64,000 bases of DNA from Cellulomonas sp. ES6. Its GTDB lineage: Bacteria; Actinomycetota; Actinomycetes; Actinomycetales; Cellulomonadaceae. Positions 62,437 through 64,000 of this stretch are shown one piece after another. The notes beneath the pieces were generated by a model. That model was not told where the DNA came from, did not search any database, and worked only from the letters and a program-made list of their open reading frames with translations. Within the stretch, counting starts at the first letter, position 1. Every line of letters begins with the position of its first letter. The stretch spans positions 2,170,001 through 2,234,000 of the forward strand of contig NZ_CP125655.1 in the NCBI RefSeq assembly GCF_030053835.1, given 5' to 3'. Position numbers and translations under genes: made by a program.

Positions 62437-63218
62437 GACGCACCCCCTGCCCGTGCGAGCGCGTCGGCCGACCCGGTGCGCAGCAGCGTGGTGTCGGTCG
62501 CGACCGTCAGCATCCGCACCCCGCGGGCCTGCCAGTACGCCGCCATCTCCGGCGTCCCGCAGTGCAGGCCCATCACGGTGCCGGCGCCGGACGTGGCGGC
62601 GACCAGCCCGTCCAGGGCGGCGTGCACCTCGGGGGACGTCGCGTACGTGGCCCGCCCGTGCCCGAGGGAGAGCGCGAGGTCGTTCGGCCCGACGTACACG
62701 GCGTCGACGCCCGGCACCGCCGCGATCGCCGCGGCGTTCCGCAGGCCCGCGGCGGTCTCCACCATGACGACGACCAGCCGCGCCGCGTCGGCCTCCGCGG
62801 GGGCGGGCGCCGCGCCGTCCACGTCGCCCCACACCGGCCCCCACGACCGGACGCCGCCGGGCGGGTAGGTGCACGCCGCCACGGCGGCCGCCGCCTGCGC
62901 GGGCGTGTCGACCATCGGGACGACGACGCCGTCGGCGCCCAGGTCGAGCGCGCGCATCATGAGCTCGGGGTCCGGCCCCGGCACCCGGACCAGCGTGGCC
63001 GCCGGAGTGTGCCGCAGCGCCTGCAGGACGGGCAGCACCGTGCCGGGGCCCGTCATGCCGTGCTGCAGGTCGACGCACACGTAGTCGTAGCCCGCGCCGC
63101 CGAGCAGCTCCGCCACCACCGGGTCCGGCAGGGTGCTCCACACCCCGCGCACCGGCTCCCCCGCGGCCCACCGCCCGCGAATCCGCGCCGACCGCACCCC
63201 GTCGCCGTCCCCGCTCAT
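62433..63218 (-). CDS. HpcH/HpaI-type class II aldolase
   Basis: 261 aa. VCVDLQHGMTG with the catalytic His, LVRVPGPDP, GADGVVVPMVDTPAQA, VMVETAAGL with the metal-binding Glu and VYVGPNDLALSLG. Expected to split a 2-oxo-3-deoxy acid into pyruvate and an aldehyde. ATG overlaps the 2-hydroxyacid dehydrogenase stop. Clearly paralogous to the aldolase at 19749-20516. Confidence 0.92.
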   Translation of the reverse strand: MSGDGDGVRSARIRGRWAAGEPVRGVWSTLPDPVVAELLGGAGYDYVCVDLQHGMTGPGTVLPVLQALRHTPAATLVRVPGPDPELMMRALDLGADGVVVPMVDTPAQAAAAVAACTYPPGGVRSWGPVWGDVDGAAPAPAEADAARLVVVMVETAAGLRNAAAIAAVPGVDAVYVGPNDLALSLGHGRATYATSPEVHAALDGLVAATSGAGTVMGLHCGTPEMAAYWQARGVRMLTVATDTTLLRTGSADALARAGGAS

Positions 63219-64000
63219 GCCATCCGCTCCAGGTCCTCCGCCGTCACCGCGTGCCGCAGCGCGTCCCCGCGCGCGTACCGCGCCACCTCGTCCACCACGA
63301 TGCCGCCCTGCCGGAGCCGCCCCTCCACCGTGCCCGCCGCGTGGTGCGGTGTCAGCAGCACGTTCGGCAGCGACCGCAGCGGGTGGCCGGCGGGCAGCGG
63401 CTCCTCGTCGAACACGTCCAGCGCCGCGTCGATGCGCCCGGTCCGGAGCTCGGCGACCAGCGCCGCCTCGTCGACGAGCCAGGACCGCGCGGTGTTCACG
63501 AGCCCGGCGCCGTCCGGCAGCAGCGCCAGCCGCCGCGCGTCGACCAGGTGCCGGGTCTCCGGCAGCGACGGCGCGTGCAGCACGACGACCCGCGAGCGCC
63601 GCAGCAGGTCGTCCAGCTCGGCCCGCTCCACCCCGAGCGCCCCGGCGTCCTCGGCGGTGAGGTACGGGTCGCTGACCAGCACGTGCGCGCCGAGCGCCCG
63701 GAGCAGCGCGATGTTCGCCCGGCCGGTCCGGGAGGCGCCGACCACGCCGATCGTCGCGCCGAGCACCTCGTGCCGCGCGGGGGCCGCCTCCGCCTCGGCC
63801 CAGGGCGCGCCGGCGTGCAGCGCGTGGTCGAACCGCGGCACCCGGTGCAGCAGCGCCAGCGTGAACGCGAGCGCCACCTCGGCGACCGACCGGGCCATGC
63901 CCTGACCGGCCTGGGTGACGGCGACGCCGCGCGCCGCGACCTCGGGCGTGAGGAACGGCCGCACGGTCGCGCCGGTGTGCGCCACCAGCCCGAGCGCGGG
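63215..64000 (-). CDS. D-2-hydroxyacid dehydrogenase (5' end outside window)
   Basis: About 262 C-terminal residues are present; the start lies beyond the right edge. NAD-binding GATIGVVGASRTGRANI, the catalytic Arg in VNTARSWLVDE, Glu in DVFDEEPLPAGHP and His in TPHHAAGT define the family. The substrate is a 2-oxo or 2-hydroxy acid, in keeping with the aldolases downstream in the operon. Confidence 0.92.
   Translation of the reverse strand, partial: PALGLVAHTGATVRPFLTPEVAARGVAVTQAGQGMARSVAEVALAFTLALLHRVPRFDHALHAGAPWAEAEAAPARHEVLGATIGVVGASRTGRANIALLRALGAHVLVSDPYLTAEDAGALGVERAELDDLLRRSRVVVLHAPSLPETRHLVDARRLALLPDGAGLVNTARSWLVDEAALVAELRTGRIDAALDVFDEEPLPAGHPLRSLPNVLLTPHHAAGTVEGRLRQGGIVVDEVARYARGDALRHAVTAEDLERMA

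Overview
The window is chromosomal DNA from a very high-GC Gram-positive bacterium (GC by eye well above 70 percent). It has many GTG starts and ATGA/GTGA stop-start overlaps, and no IS element, intact tRNA, rRNA or CRISPR array was seen. Gene content (GH92, DUF1023 hydrolase with an LppA-like lipoprotein, MT0933-type antitoxin, ARE-type ABC-F, several LLM oxidoreductases) points to an actinobacterium, most likely Micrococcales and Cellulomonas-like. That placement is inference from style, not from a marker gene. I called 57 protein genes, two of them cut by the window edges; no gene-free stretch exceeds 300 bases.

Layout. (1) 1-640: end-truncated stress-type SDR. (2) 809-6725: one tightly overlapping operon with a small membrane protein, a TctA-family carboxylate permease and the complete lower mevalonate pathway (mvk, mvaD, phosphomevalonate kinase, type 2 IPP isomerase). 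HMG-CoA synthase and reductase are absent, so the permease may import mevalonate. (3) 6823-11927: degenerate NERD protein with 14-residue repeats, YqjM-like ene-reductase, and a WXG-like/DUF1023/LppA triad. (4) 12097-15816: GH92 without a signal peptide, and a GT4 glycosyltransferase. (5) 15881-25567: polar amino acid ABC transporter, aminotransferase, HpcH aldolase, LLM oxidoreductase, two SDRs, a LuxA/LuxB-like LLM pair and an Lrp regulator, looking like an uptake and catabolism module. (6) 25637-28446: FMN LLM protein coupled to a GH13 trehalose-synthase-like enzyme. (7) 28463-36540: prolyl aminopeptidase, APH-type kinase, GNAT, DUF2809, secreted HNH nuclease, M50-like peptidase, DUF2993, antitoxin-like protein, zwf paralogue. 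(8) 36527-45446: FtsX/LolD-type ABC transporter, SbcCD, STAS protein. (9) 45642-53329: YbaK, ABC-F with a possible leader peptide, HrpA helicase, NYN RNase-like gene next to a tRNA-Ser-like remnant. (10) 53483-56412: MHS transporter, Tag glycosylase, HicAB-like pair. (11) 56439-64000: leftward sugar-acid operon with 2-hydroxyacid dehydrogenase, HpcH aldolase, ceramidase-like hydrolase, SDR, IlvD/Edd dehydratase, DapA-like aldolase and SMP-30 lactonase.

Two systems deserve most attention: the HMGR-less mevalonate operon with its own permease, and the non-phosphorylative sugar-acid cassette containing a ceramidase-like hydrolase. A sequence theme runs through the window: at least seven starts (one of them a three-codon mini-ORF) have a TAnnnT -10 hexamer (often TAGGGT) only 6-7 bases upstream, which predicts leaderless transcripts. 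Several converging or adjacent genes are separated by strong GC-rich hairpins.
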